Positions 12,050 to 24,900 of a stretch of 64,000 nt of DNA are shown here, piece after piece. This DNA is from Drosophila persimilis. Lineage: Eukaryota > Arthropoda > Insecta > Diptera > Drosophilidae. The position numbers were made by a program, and so were the translations under genes. The DNA lies in assembly GCF_003286085.1 (NCBI RefSeq), contig NW_020825294.1:4030001-4094000 (forward strand), in the 5' to 3' direction. A model generated the notes under the pieces. The model saw only the letters and a program-made list of their open reading frames with translations. It was not told where the DNA came from and made no database searches. Every line of letters begins with the position of its first letter. Position 1 is the first letter of the stretch.

Positions 12050-13970
12050 TCAGTTGTTGTTGGCTTTGTTTTGTTTTGTTTGTGTTTATTTTCCACTTCA
12101 TTAATTCGCGCGATGACTGCGTCGTCGCATTGCCCAATGCTCCACAGAGCGGCGTCGGCGAGGCCCCCCCCCCCCCCCCCGCCTCCTCTGCTCTCCTAAT
12201 GTTATGTAATTTCCTCGAAATTGTAACTACTTTATTCGGTATCTTTATTTGCCTTTCGTATTCGTATTCGTAGATTCATTCATCCCAATGCGTTTTGCCT
12301 TGGGATTTCAACTCGGAATTGGAATTGGAATTGGAATCGGAATCGAATCGGGGAATCGGGTCTTTATTTTGCTCTGTGTGTGTTTTTGTTTGGCTTTGCC
12401 ATTACTTGGGCTTCATTATTCAATCAAATGCATTGTGTGTGCCGTGTGTCCCGGTGTCCCTGTGTCCCGGTGTGCCCTGGGCCCAAGCCATCGAGTGCGT
12501 CCAATGACGATGCTCCAATGCTCCAATGCTCCTCCTCTACTTTTCTGTTCATTCAAAGCCCATTCGAAATGAATCGTCATTATGCAAACAGCTTTGAATG
12601 CGATTGAGATGTTTGGTCGATTGACGGTGGATGGAGGGCAATGGAAAGGGAAAGACACATAATCTAGAATAATCAGAATTTAAACCAATTTGGAAAAGGG
12701 TTCCCGTAAGTCTGGGCATGGATATGGCTGCCGTTTGCGAAGCTCCCATCAAAAGAGGTGAGGGGGGGTTTTTTTTTAATTAGAAGATTTAGAAATGTAA
12801 TGAAAGGATTAAAAAAAAAGGTGATTATAGGAAGAGGTTTTGGCAGAAATGATGAAAACTATGAAAGAAAGAAGCTTAAGAACGATATTTCTTCCAAAAC
12901 AGAAGCTTAAAAAAATCCGAAAAATGCAACTAAAAATCCATTAAATCCACAAAAAAATCTTAATTCATTTTATTATCAGTTTTCTTAATTTTTCCAAAGA
13001 ATTTTCCCGGTTTCCCTTTACCACAAAAATTCTATTGATCTATACAGAATATCTGAAACCCTCATTACATCTCATTACTCTCCATTTTCCACATTTCCCA
13101 TTTCCGTGGCGGGAAAATCATTTGTACGCCCGCTATCAAAGATTGTATATCTTTTTACTCTCTTTTTCAATTATCATTCATTCATTCAAATAATCAATCA
13201 ATCAATCATTTTCGTTTTCAATTGGAGTTTGGAGTTTTGGGGGAAACAAAAGAGTTGTGCTCCCAATTTCATGATCAAGAGATCTTTTAGAAGAGAAAAG
13301 TGTGTCAGTGGCGTTGGTGGGGGGGCTGGCGGGTGTGTAATGAGAGGGGAGTGGAGTTGGATGTGGAGTGGCATGCCCCGTTGTCTAATTGTTGTATGAT
13401 CTCTCTGTGTAATATGAGGAGAGGAGAGCAGATTGAGGGCAGATCGAGAGCAGCAGATCCGAACCGATGTAGCCATGACCCTATTTCGTTGAGGGAACAC
13501 CCACTGATCGACTGGCGGCATTTGAAGCTTTTGAAGTTCGATTTTTGATTTTTGATTTTCGTGCTTTTACTTTTCAATGGACTTTGGCCTAAAAGTTGCA
13601 ACTAATGGCTAAGAAGGGGAGAGGATTTACCATTTTTGGCCTGCACTAATGCATTACTAATTAGATCTCAAACTCTGTCTCCGGAAACCTTTCGCCAAAA
13701 ACTTGCTGCACTTTTACCTGCACTTTCACATGATTTGTGTGTGTGTTGCAATTGAATTATTGAGTTTATTGTCTCAAGTGGCAATAATAAATAATCGTAG
13801 GATGTGAACAAAAACTAACAACATTCACCATTGTGCGGCAACCATATTTGGGCCGCCTGCCCGTCGGACAAATGCAAATTTGTGTAGGACTTTTCTCTGA
13901 GCAGCAGCAGAGAGCAGCAGAGCAGCCAACCTTCGAATGAACGAATCGTATGAATGCGGGGAATCACATT
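12050..13970. other. Intron sequence with simple repeats only
   Basis: No gene recognised. Repeats include GGAATT (12315-12352), a GTGTCCC tract (about 12438-12478), CTCCAATG (about 12510-12532) and ATTC/AATC runs (about 13175-13210). Confidence 0.5.
12164..12180. repeat. C homopolymer, 17 bases
   Basis: Seventeen consecutive C on the + strand. Confidence 0.9.
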
Positions 13971-14079
13971 TCATTTCGAATATGAATACACTAACAAAAG
14001 GGTATTTGAAAAGATAATGAATGGTAAAGGACGGTAGAATGAACTGGAAAAGGGAAAAGGAAGCAAGGAATAAACTACA

Positions 14080-14800
14080 AATGAAAATTGGATGAAGATT
14101 ATTAGAAAAGAAAGCATTAAAAATGAACACTGGATGAACAAAGAGGCACAATATTAAGTGAAAATGAACACTGCAGGCAAAAAGTTTCTACTGAATCTGA
14201 ATGAACTCTAGATGAACCAATAAGAAAAGAATGAACTAAAAATGAATTCTGGTTGAAAATATAATTTAAAAAATGAACTGCAAATGAACACTGAAGCATC
14301 AAATAGGCAAAAAATAAACCAAAAATGAATACAGGATGAACAAAGAGGCGAAGAATGAACCAAAAATTAATACAGGATGTAGAAATAATCATAGATTCAG
14401 CAGAAATTGAACTTTAGATGAACAAATAAACAAAGAATGGACTAAAAATCAACTCTAGGTGAACATATAATTAAAGAATGAACTAAAAATGAACTCTGGA
14501 TAAAGAAATAAGCAAAGATTCAGCAGAAAATGAACTTGAAATGAACAAAAAGGCAAAAAATTAACTCTGCGAGAATATGTAATTAAAGAATGAACTAAAA
14601 ATGAACACTGAAGGAAAAAATAAGCAAAAAATGAACCAAAAATGAACCCTGAATGAGCACATTATAAATAGTTCATCACAAAATGAACATAAAACAAAGG
14701 TTAAGAGTGATTTCTATAAAATGCATAACGAATGACTACAAAATGAACTCTGGATGAACAATTAGCCAAAGAATGAACAAATGAACACCCTAGGAAAGGT
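14080..14800. repeat. AAAAATGAACTCTGGATGAAC minisatellite, degenerate
   Basis: Over 700 bases are made of variants of AAAAATGAACTCTGGATG followed by AACAAATAAGCAAAGAATG, giving a period of about 40-45 bases that drifts strongly. Copies are clear near 14120, 14310, 14470 and 14590. Minus-strand open frames rich in Phe-Val-His here are a by-product. Confidence 0.8.
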
Positions 14801-16035
14801 TTAGTAGAAATCAAACATAAAACAAAACTTGAGTGCAATTTGTACAACATTTAAAAAATTAGAAATTAAATTTTTGCAGTGCACGATACTGCTACGATCT
14901 TTGTTTAGTATTATCATTAGATGCAATAAAAACGGGGTATAAAAACTGAATATCAACCAGTATCAACCCAAGGCCCCAAGGCAGGCGCAAACCTCAGAAA
15001 CCGCACAGCGATCTCTGAGCAAACATTTTTACAACAATTCTATTAAATTATATGTCTGGGCCGCCAGCGGATCGGCAGTCGGTACTGCCATTACATACAT
15101 ACATACATATATTATCCCCATTGTATTTGCAATCAAAATCAGGGTTTCCTTTGCACTCTTAACATCTGGCATGTGTTTGTAATTGCCGATCCACCAGTGA
15201 AATGATTTATAAACGCAGGGGGGGAGACGGGGCATTGCATTGCAAAAAAAAAATAAACAACAGAAAAAAAGGGGCGCTTATAATTATGGCAAAGCCATAC
15301 AGCAGCAAAAAAAAGCAAAATAAAGACAACGCGAAAACGTTTCAACGACGAAGGTTAAATACTCTAATTGGGTCAGGTTTTTGTTTTGCACACAGAGAAG
15401 AAATGAGAGAGAGAGATTAAGACATCATAATTGCGGGACAATCCATGGGTAGCCTCTCCACGCTGCTCCTGTTCTCAGGTATATTTTTGTTGTAATTCCG
15501 ACTCCGAGCAGCGCTGCCGAAGTCGCTGCCGCAGTCGCGCAGTTCTTGATCTTCAGAGCGGGAGAGCTTTGCTTTAGCTCCTCTCACGCACCACACTCTC
15601 TGCTTCTATTCCATTTGCGCGCTCTCTCTCTCTCTACTAGAAGTTCCGTCTATCCTTCGTTCAATCGCTCTCTCAGCAACAACAATAACAAAGCGCCCAC
15701 ACTCGGCTCACGGGGCTTTCGGGGCTCTCTGGGTTCTTGGGTTTCGTTTCTCGCAACTCACGTGTGAGCTTAAAGGAATAACTGGACAATATTTTGCTGC
15801 GTAGTTTCTTTGTTTTTACTTTTTATGCAGTTTTGCCATACCTGATCACATTTTCCTTATACCCTCCTCTACACACACAAACACACACATTTCTCTCCAT
15901 TTAATATCATATTTTCCTTTGTGATATTTTTGCGTTCAAGTCCAGTTTCAGTCAAAGTCGAACGATGATTACAATACACATTTGAGTTTATAATTCGATA
16001 CAATTTTCGAATGCTTCAATACACCTGACAGGCAG

Positions 16036-16088
16036 ACACACACACACACACACACTGCCAGAAAGTCTGACAGATAGACAGACAGACG
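16036..16088. repeat. (CA)n followed by GACA/GATA units
   Basis: Ten CA dinucleotides, a short spacer, then imperfect GACAGATA/GACAGACA units. Confidence 0.85.
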
Positions 16089-16551
16089 ACTGGATGAGTG
16101 ACTGACTGACTGAGAAAACCGGCTGACGATTCAAGTTCGACGATGAGTGACTGCCGCCAGATCATTATCAATGGGATCGAAAATTATAGCATTGAACAAA
16201 TAAGAAAATGAGTAAAAAAAGAGGAGTAAAAAACCCCGCAAAACAGGTGAAGTGATGATCCAGCGTTACGTCTCTCCCCCCCTCTGTCATTCTCTCTCTT
16301 TTGTGATTACTTTTCATTGTAGGCCTCTACTCTGGCATTTTCCCTCCCCCCCCTTAAAGTGTAGCAATTTTTTTTTTACTTTTCTTTCTAGTTTTAACTG
16401 AAAAATTACTTAATTTTTGTGTTTTTTTTTCGATTTGAAATTGAAACAACTTTCACTTCAGTGCCACTGCCACTGGCACTGGCACTGCGGTGCGCCGCAC
16501 GTTCCACCGTTCAAATAATTGACAAAAAGAAAAGTCTATCAAACGTCTGGT

Positions 16552-16571
16552 CCCCCCCCCCCCCCCCCCCC
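16552..16571. repeat. C homopolymer, 20 bases
   Basis: Twenty consecutive C on the + strand, the longest homopolymer of G/C in the window. Confidence 0.9.
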
Positions 16572-17837
16572 TACCGTGGCACTCCTCTAATTTGAAATCG
16601 AAAAGCTATTCCGATTCAAGCTCTTGCGGGGAATTAATTAATTACGAATTCATAGAGCCGGCCGCCTCGGAACCTTTTTTTTTCCTGCACACAGGTGAAT
16701 GCCTATAAAAATCAAATTTAAATTAATTGAAATTTTTATCTAGACGCCCAAAAGAGTTTTTCCAAAAAGAAAAAACAAAACCTGAAACCGTATGGCACCC
16801 TGCATCCCAATCTTCCAGCCTCCAGACTCCTCTCTCTCTCCCTCTCAGCCTCTCTTGTGGCTTGGAAAATATTTTAATTAGAAATTATGCAAATGGTGGC
16901 GTTTTATGGTGGCCGTCGGCGACTCGAGGCTTACGTTAGTTGTTGTCTGCAGCCACAAGGCACAAGGCACATGGCACCAGAGATACGGAGAGGTTCCACG
17001 TTCCACCAGAGGTTCCAACAGCTTATATTACTAACCCCCACACCACCCCCCCTTGGAAATTTTGTGGCGAGGGGTGGGACCACAGTTTTGGGCAGTCAAA
17101 AATTAAGGAATAAATGGTTACATTTCCCTTTCGAGCACAAGAAAAATATTTAAAGATCTTTAAGAAAATTTAACACTTTATTTTTGGTAAAACTTTTATT
17201 GAATTAATTAGTAGAAATTCCTATCGAAATTCTATTCTATACAGTGCTCAAAAGTCATTGCTATGGAAAACCGTAAATTTCTAAAATATTTCCTTAAAAA
17301 TTGCATCCTATTCGGGTGATTGTCAGTGGCTTAAAGACATGCCTGCCATTTCGGAATTATTATTTTAGAATTAATTAGGAATTAATTGAATGTGCTTTAA
17401 TTAATTGGAAATTTTAACCATTACATTCCAATAAAATTCGAAAGACATTTTAAAGATTTTTTCAGCACAAATTAAATTTTTTAATTGAATTTCTTGATAC
17501 AAAATATAATTTCTAATGTATTCTTTACACCCTTATTATTTTTTTTATATTATTTTGTTTCTTATTATATTTTTGTCCATACCAACCTCTGAAACGCGCC
17601 TCTGTGGCAAGGGCCCCATCGCGCCCCCCTGCACTGAAATCAAGTTAGCAGACAAGCTGTCTGAAAATTTTGTCATATTAGCCTGTTTAAAAACGTTTTT
17701 CTTTTCTGTAGTATTTTTATTTTTTTTTCGAGGCATGCCGAGAAACCAACCGCCTTTTGGAGGTTCACATAAAAGATATAAGATCGCATTGCGCTGACGT
17801 TCGCTGGTTGGAGGGTCTTGGCGGTGGCACTGGGCGT

Positions 17838-17853
17838 GGGGGGGGGGGGGGGG
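17838..17853. repeat. G homopolymer, 16 bases
   Basis: Sixteen consecutive G on the + strand. Confidence 0.9.
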
Positions 17854-20800
17854 AGGGTTATGCAACAATGGGCTAAAGCTACAGCCAGCCAAAGCTCTCT
17901 GTTGACACACACAGCAAAAGTTTCTCACATTAAGAGACAATAAAACCGAACCAAAAGCCAACAAAAACAAAAGGCAAAAACAATTGCATTTGTATTTTTT
18001 TTTTTTTTTCTATGAGAAAAATCACACATTATCTGCTTGGAAAAATCAATAAATCAAAGCAACAAAAAAGCCCGAGGGTTGCTATTTTTTAATGCAATTT
18101 TTTTTTTTCAGATAATCTCGAAAATATTTTGCCATGAAAATTTCCAACAAAAATACCATAAAAACTGCAGAAAAAATAAAGAAAAAAACGGCAGCAAGTG
18201 AAATGTCAAATATGCAGAAAAAAGCGATTCGACCCAGACTTTTGCCACTGAAATGAGTACAAAACTACGAATACTATGAGTACAACGAATACGACTACAA
18301 GTAGTCGTAATGCTTGTACAATTTTCGTTGTTTTATTGCTGTTTTACATGGCTGCTGCTGCTGTTGTTTGCTGTTTTTGCAAATTGTATAATAACAACAA
18401 TTACAAGATGCCGAAAAAAAAACGAGAAAAATTTCAGAAAAAAAAACCCCACAAAATCGCACCCACAATCCACCTCTAGAGGGGTCTGGTCTCTGCCTCT
18501 CTTCTCTCTCCCTTCTCTCCCTGCTTGCTGGAGGTTGTCGTTGTTATTAGCCTCAACAACTAAATGTTTTTATACCCCCTAGATCTGGTCGACCTCACTT
18601 GACTTCTTTTTCACCATTGAAACGGCAGCAGACAGCAGCATTTAACCCACTCAATAAATAAGAAAGCTCTTCCCCTCACATGCTACATGCTACATGCCAC
18701 ATGCAGCACCAGCAGCAAATATTTACAAAAATGTTCCTCAGACTGAGGTTTTTTTTTTCTGTTGCAATTGCAATTTTCTGTCGGAGAATTGTGTAATCCA
18801 GAGATGAGCTTTCGGCGATAACTGCGGATTTTTTTCTAGTTTTTTTTTCGGGTTAGAAAAAGGGTATAATCATTGGTGAGGTAAAGATTATAGGTTGACT
18901 GGAGGACAAAAAGGAGATTACATGTAGCTAAAATGAACTTTGACACTTGTTTGTTGCGGGTTTTTTTCTATTTTGCAGCAGAAGGGAATTTTTTGGGGAC
19001 TCTTAGGGACTTTATAAAAAATAATATAGGCATAAAATGTTTTTAGATTATTTTTGATTAAAAAAATTGCATTAAAATAATAAATAGTTGGAAGAAATAA
19101 ATAAATTTTTATGAATATCATTTCGAACCCTTAGTTCTTGAAATAAAAGTTATTAAATTAGCACTTAAAAAAAATATATGACTAATTTAAACTGAATAAA
19201 TAGGTACTCCAAAACCATAAATAGCCATAAAGATTTTTATATGTATCTTAAAAATATTACCCATAAGTATCTGCATAAAAAAACCTCACTAAAAATTGTT
19301 CCGTTAACGCCATAAACCTTTGCCGAAGTATGGAAAATACCACCCACCCACCCAACCACCTTCCGACACTTTTTAGAGTATCTGCCGACACGACTTCAAC
19401 CTTATTGTTTCTTGGCCATAAAACTACCGACAAATTCTGGTTTTCTGCATGCTTTATTATATATTATAAGGAACAAAAAAAAAAATAAACCTTTTTAGCT
19501 AGAGGCTAAATTTATGGCTTTGGCAAATTTCCAAAGCACGAATTCCATTTCATAGATACAAAAAGCGGGGGGGTAGACAATTTATTCAATTATCAAATAT
19601 ATCAATGGGTGGAGCCACTGCTGCTGCTACCCCCAAAGCCATGGATGGGGGAATGTCATTTGGTGCAGAGGGGGATAGAGTTTTCCAGAGGAGTTTTCCC
19701 CCCCCAAAGAGGAAGAACCATTGCGGCAGTTGGCAAATCATTTGCACATTTATCTTCTGCTCGTTTTATTTTATTTTATTTTTTTTATAGATAACGAGCC
19801 CCACCATTGTGCCCCACAATTTATGAATGTCAATAATTATGTCATATCGTAAAAAAAACAGCAACTCGAAAAGATACCGAAAAAGGCAGTCGCCGTCACG
19901 TCGCATGCGAAAATCAATTAGGCGGCGGCGGCCAGCAGTCCCCATCCGCAAAAGTATCTTGTGGATCGTGAGGCTATCTCTGGCCGAAAGATCGGGCGCC
20001 TCTGCAGGTTGAAACGCGACTTATCGCGATCGTTTCTGCGGCCTGCCTGCCTGTCGCTTACGGTAAATGTCCAAAGTTATTACCAAAAGCTGACAAATTA
20101 CGATTCAGGTCTCTTCAAGAGAGTCGCTCTTTGGGGGCCTTCGATGGATCGTTGCGGAAATGCAAAAAGATCTGTGTGTTGTGCCTGTGCCCCAAGAGCC
20201 TTTGGGCTGTCTCTAAAGAGTCTGCTGTGTCTGCTGTGTCTGCTCTAACGCGCTTCGTGGAAGCGTTAAATTAAAAATCACTAATCATATCAATGTCCAG
20301 AGCGTAGCGGTTACCTGTCAATTGATGGTCCCTCTCTCTCTGTGTCTCTCTCTGTCTTCGAAAAGAAAGAAAAGAAATACTCTCGTAGGAAAACTGGAAC
20401 TGCCGACAGCAGCACCACCATCCTCCATGATCCGACGGGGAGGGAGGGCGAGGAGGAGGTAGGTTGGCGGTGGAGTAACTGGCTTTCATAGCCGCTTAAC
20501 TTAGCGCCAAGTTACGACATTTGCGGATTGTCTTTTTTTCTTTAGAGCAAAAGGAATGCTTTGGCCTGGGCAGAATGCTCAACGCGGAGGGGTTTTTTTT
20601 GAGGTTGTATTTCTTGGGAGAGTATCAGATATCATTGGCGGGGGCTTAAGGAGCTTGGAGAATTGTTGGGACAGTGAGATCTCTTCTAAATTTCCCTGAA
20701 TCTCTTTGAACGCCCAATTTGAAGTTTTATTTTGTAAATATCATTGGAACGAATGATTTATTGATTTAAAATATAATAATATATGTAAATATTTAAATAA

Positions 20801-20984
20801 AATATAGTAATAATAATGTTTCAGTATTTAATCGTGTGCGTAACATTTTTTTAATTAAAGAATTCTATTTGAGATGGCGGTACATTATATTTGTATAAAT
20901 ATAATATTATAATAATACTACAACCAAATGAAATGGAATATTCCGATATTTCTAAGCGGTTTTGAGGTATAATTATGGTTTCTT

Positions 20985-21600
20985 AGAAGTCGCTTCTAGT
21001 ATTTTATATAAAAAGGGTTTTTCTAGCATTTAAGGAATGTTTAGTATTTGAAGTATTACCCAGTAGTATTTTTACATTATTTTTTTATATTAATTTGTTT
21101 GTATAGTATTTAAAAAAGGGTTTATAGTATTTTAAAATGAATTTATAGTATTTAAAAAATTATTTGTAGTATTTAAAGTACTATTATATTACTATTAATA
21201 CTTTTCTAGTATTCGAAATATTTCAGTGTTTCTTTAAGTCATTTATAGTATTTCAAAATATTTTCCAGTATTTTTCTATTAATTTTTTAGTTTTTATTAT
21301 ATTATTATATTATATTTATATATTTATTTATATATTTATTTATATATATTTATAATATTTTTTATATTTTTTATAAATATTTTGCAGTATTTTAAAGTTT
21401 TTTTTTTTTATAAATTTTTACTATTTTTAGAGTATTTGAAATATTTTTTAATTTCTTTTAGTATTTGAACGATTTATAGTGTTTTAAAGTATTTTTTAAT
21501 TATCTTTTTGGTCTGCTTTTTGATAAATATTTTTGTGTACTTTAAAGTATTTTTGTTTGAATTTTCTACTATTTTTGGAGTCGCTTTGTAGTATTTAAAA
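20985..21600. repeat. TAGTATTTAAA-rich degenerate array
   Basis: The words TAGTATTT and AGTATTTAAAG recur more than fifteen times in about 600 bases at irregular 25-60-base intervals, in the same orientation. The array at 55.2-55.4 kb carries the reverse-complement words (AAATACTA). Confidence 0.7.
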
Positions 21601-21619
21601 TTAAATATTTAGTTGAATA

Positions 21620-24500
21620 AAATCCTGAATGTTTATTAGCGCATCATCAATCATCATTTTCCACATCATTTGTCATACATTTTATGAGCTTATGTGAAAG
21701 CTAATCAAAAAAGAGAAAACCCAAAAGCAGAATTCAATCAAAAGGATCTCTGCGGCCTGCCTGCCGCCAAGGGTTAATTGGTTCCGACAATCGAGAGACA
21801 GATGAATGTCGACAATGGGTCTGCAGCGCCAGGCCCAGCGCACTGTCCCTGCCCCAAGCCCCAATCCCCAACCCCTCTGCCACAATGTCCCTGGCAGTTC
21901 GAGGAGGAGGAGGAGGAGGAGGAGGAGGAGGAGGTTACCATATGCCGCCATATGATATCTGGCATCCAAAAATTGCTTTGCTTTTTCCTGTACATCGTAT
22001 CTTTCCGCTGAGCGGACACTTTTTTCACGAACCAACAGCGAAATGAATTTGTATATTTATTTGTTTCTCTTTTTTTTTTGGTTTTTTTTTGTTGACTCTT
22101 TCTTCGTCTTGTTTTCTGCAAAATTTGGCAAATTTTGCACAAAACAAAATAAAGTTTAAATTTTATATTTAACCCGAAAGCCGGGGTCGGGGTCTGGTCT
22201 GTCTGCACCCTCTTTAACCCCCAGAAGCGGTTACCATCTTGACATTTTAATATGCATTTTGCGCTCATTTCACTTGAAGGAGAATTTCTGCATATAAAAA
22301 TATACTCTGCCGCTGCTGTTGCATTCAACTGCCAAAATAATTAACATCCAATGTGCATTTCTGTATGCTGCTGCCTCCCCCCCCCTCCCTTGAAAGAACA
22401 GACAGAAAGTCTTGCGAGCTGTTTATTTTTATTAAGCCAAATACATTTACATACGTATATATTTTTCTGGGTGTCTGGCGGCCCCATCATCATCTCTTCC
22501 GATGTGACACAGATTTCGGTTTTTTTTTCGGTTTTTTCGGTTCTGTGAAATGCAGATACATTTATGCTAATTAACGAATTAACCCCAAAATGAATTAACG
22601 CCCAACAGAATGAGGCTGCAGATCAGGCCAGTCTGGGGATCTCTAGAGGCTGAGAGATCCCTTGAAATCCCCGGTTTCTTTCCAATCATTAATCATCTTT
22701 AAGCTCTGCACAAAAATTGAGTATATTTTGTGTATTTTGTAATCACTTTTTGGGAATATTTTCAACACATTTTCATCTGTTTCGAAATTTGTGTTTTGCA
22801 TTTTCTCAGAATTTTCTTTATGCCTGATTTTTCACATAGCTTAAATTTAATTTTTGTTTTCCTTTCGTTTTGTTTTTTTAAATGGAAACAATTTTTATTT
22901 TTGGCAAAGAAATTTGTTTGGTATTTTAATGATTCTTTTGTACATTTTTCAAGGGGTCTTTTCTGGAGATTTTTTTTCAGATTTTCTGCAGAGTACTGTC
23001 TCAAGTCTTTGGTTTATTTCACTCAACTTTTAGGTGTAGCACCACTCCTAACTCCAGGAAGTAAGTTCCCTCATTTGTACAGTCTGTAGTCCTTCTGATG
23101 AACCCATATCTGTCCCTACCATCCTCTGCTGCCACTCTTTTCCCCACCTCTAGCTCATTTCCAGACCTCTCTTTGCCTTTTTCCTTCATTTTTCCTGCTA
23201 AAAACTTTCTTCAAAGGGCCTGCCCCCCCCCGCGCTCCAAACTTTTCGTAATATCTTTCTCTCTTGTTGTCTTATGAAATTTTCACCCATTTGCTGTGTC
23301 TTTTTGTGTCTAAGTAAAGTCTGCGTCCACGCCCACAAGTCTTTGGTCTGTCTGTCAGCCTTCTCTCTCCACAAAAAAAAAAAAAAAAAACAAAGCGGAA
23401 AAACGCCAAACTATAACCTCCAATGCCTGTCTGTCAAGATCGCGGGGAACACAAAAAAAACAAAAAAAAAACCAAAGTGTAGAAAAGACAGTTCGTCTGG
23501 AGGAAAAATGTGCATTCAATGCAAACGCAGACGATGCGTCATTGGTTTTTACGAGTACAAAGTACTACGAGTACCTCGGTATATATCTGCCTATATATAG
23601 AGTCGTATGTGGTATATCTTTGTGGCAAATGCAATTGCTGATCGAGCAGTTCCCCCATACGATACCGATACGGATACCCTTCTCTATAGAGGAGGGAGGG
23701 AGAGAGGGAGAGAGAGAGAGGTCCATAACTTAAGCGGCCACCATGCATCAAGTTGCTCATAAATTATTTGCTTGTTGCTGCCGCGCTTGCGATTTTATAA
23801 TGTTGACCCTTGCCACAGAGCCGCAGAGGCACAGAGCCAGAGTCAGAGGCAGAGTCAGAGCCAGGGCAGTGCCCATATGTCTCTTTGGACAAACTTGAAA
23901 TTTTTATTGTACCTCGGAGTCGGGGTTGGGGCTGGGGTTGGGGTTGGAGTCGGTCGATCGGTCGGTCGTGTGTTAAAGTTCAAATGTGGACACACACATG
24001 TGTTGTTGTTGTTGTTGTTGTTGTATGTCCCTTACAGATACACTCGTACATTTCATGGGTATCTCAATCTGTCTGTTGCATGCATGCATGCCCCCCCTTG
24101 CCCCTCCCCCTCTGGGAGATCCCTCTGTACTTTTACTTTTGTTTGCCTGTTGCTGGGCTCTCTGGATGGAGACCCCGGCAGGAATGAATGTATATAAATT
24201 ATATGGTTCGCGGGGATTAAATGCATTTTTATTGGTCTTTGACTCCACTTGCAATATTTAAGCCCTCCTCCTGCTTATTGTTTGTCCGAATTTATCGGAG
24301 AAAGGATTACAACAGGGGAATGGGGAAAAGTTAGGGATCACATAAGGGGTTTATCTATATGATGGGTGGGGGTGCGGGGGGTAGGAGGATGATCATGTAA
24401 CTGGGGTTACATTTATTTAGTTAATACTGGATTTGGGATACTTTTTATTCACTTTTTATTGTATTCTTAACAGTCTTTTATTAATTGGAAGAGTGTTTAT
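21620..24500. other. Intron sequence with simple repeats only
   Basis: No gene recognised. It includes (GGA)n at 21900-21934, a C run near 22378-22386, poly(A) near 23372-23389, GA-rich sequence (23690-23722), GGGGTTG repeats (23920-23950), (TTG)n near 24002-24023 and ATGC repeats near 24076-24092. Confidence 0.5.
21900..21934. repeat. (GGA)n microsatellite
   Basis: About eleven GGA/GAG triplets, uninterrupted. Confidence 0.9.
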
Positions 24501-24544
24501 ACTTGTTAGTGTTATTTAAGAATTTTTCCTTGCTTTCTATCATT

Positions 24545-24900
24545 TGTCAATGCCACGTTCACACGTGAATGGTTACTTTCAACATCTATTGTATTACAGA
24601 ATGCCATTTACTCTCGCTCTTTCACAGCTTTCCTTTATATCCTATTCCATTCCAACATTTCACTGTTCCCACTCAGATGACCGCCGTTCCAATGATTTGT
24701 ATCATGCAACGTACACATGTGAATGACAATTTTGAACAGCTGCTAGATAAAAGAATCCTATTTACTCACTATTTCTTTTATAACCTTTTCTATACTCACA
24801 TTGCCTTCCTTTTCCTACAATTTAGATATTCGCTGCTTTCGCTCTTCGTACAACGTTTACATGTGACTGCCATTCCCTTTCTGTTTTCATCTATCGAAAA
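24545..24900 (+). repeat. ~150-bp tandem repeat, family X, array 1
   Basis: Cores TGCCACGTTCACACGTGAAT (24551), TGCAACGTACACATGTGAAT (24705) and TACAACGTTTACATGTGACT (24849) are spaced 154 and 144 bases. The following linkers also correspond (CCATTTACTC, CCTATTTACTC). The same core occurs inverted at 31.6-32.25 kb and again in this orientation at 33.6-34.2 kb. Confidence 0.7.

Larger units (their letters stand above)
14830..20950. other. Intron sequence with simple repeats; two weak ratchet-like sites
   Basis: No gene recognised. It includes CATA (15093-15110), a GC-richer segment with many CT runs (15440-15770), (CA)n at 16036-16055 followed by GACAGATA units, a C20 run (16552-16571), a G16 run (17838-17853), ACATGCT repeats (about 18678-18705) and CACC repeats (about 19340-19360). 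Ratchet-like acceptor-donor pairs at 15478/15479 and 16694/16695 are weaker than RP1-RP3. Confidence 0.5.

Noticed and set aside
11606-12199. 197-codon open frame on plus and two on minus over the same DNA
   Set aside because: All are readings of one minisatellite whose six-base modules lack stops.
15460-15484. TTCTCAG/GTATAT at 15478
   Set aside because: The tract is interrupted by purines and GTATAT is a weak donor; kept only as a minor note.
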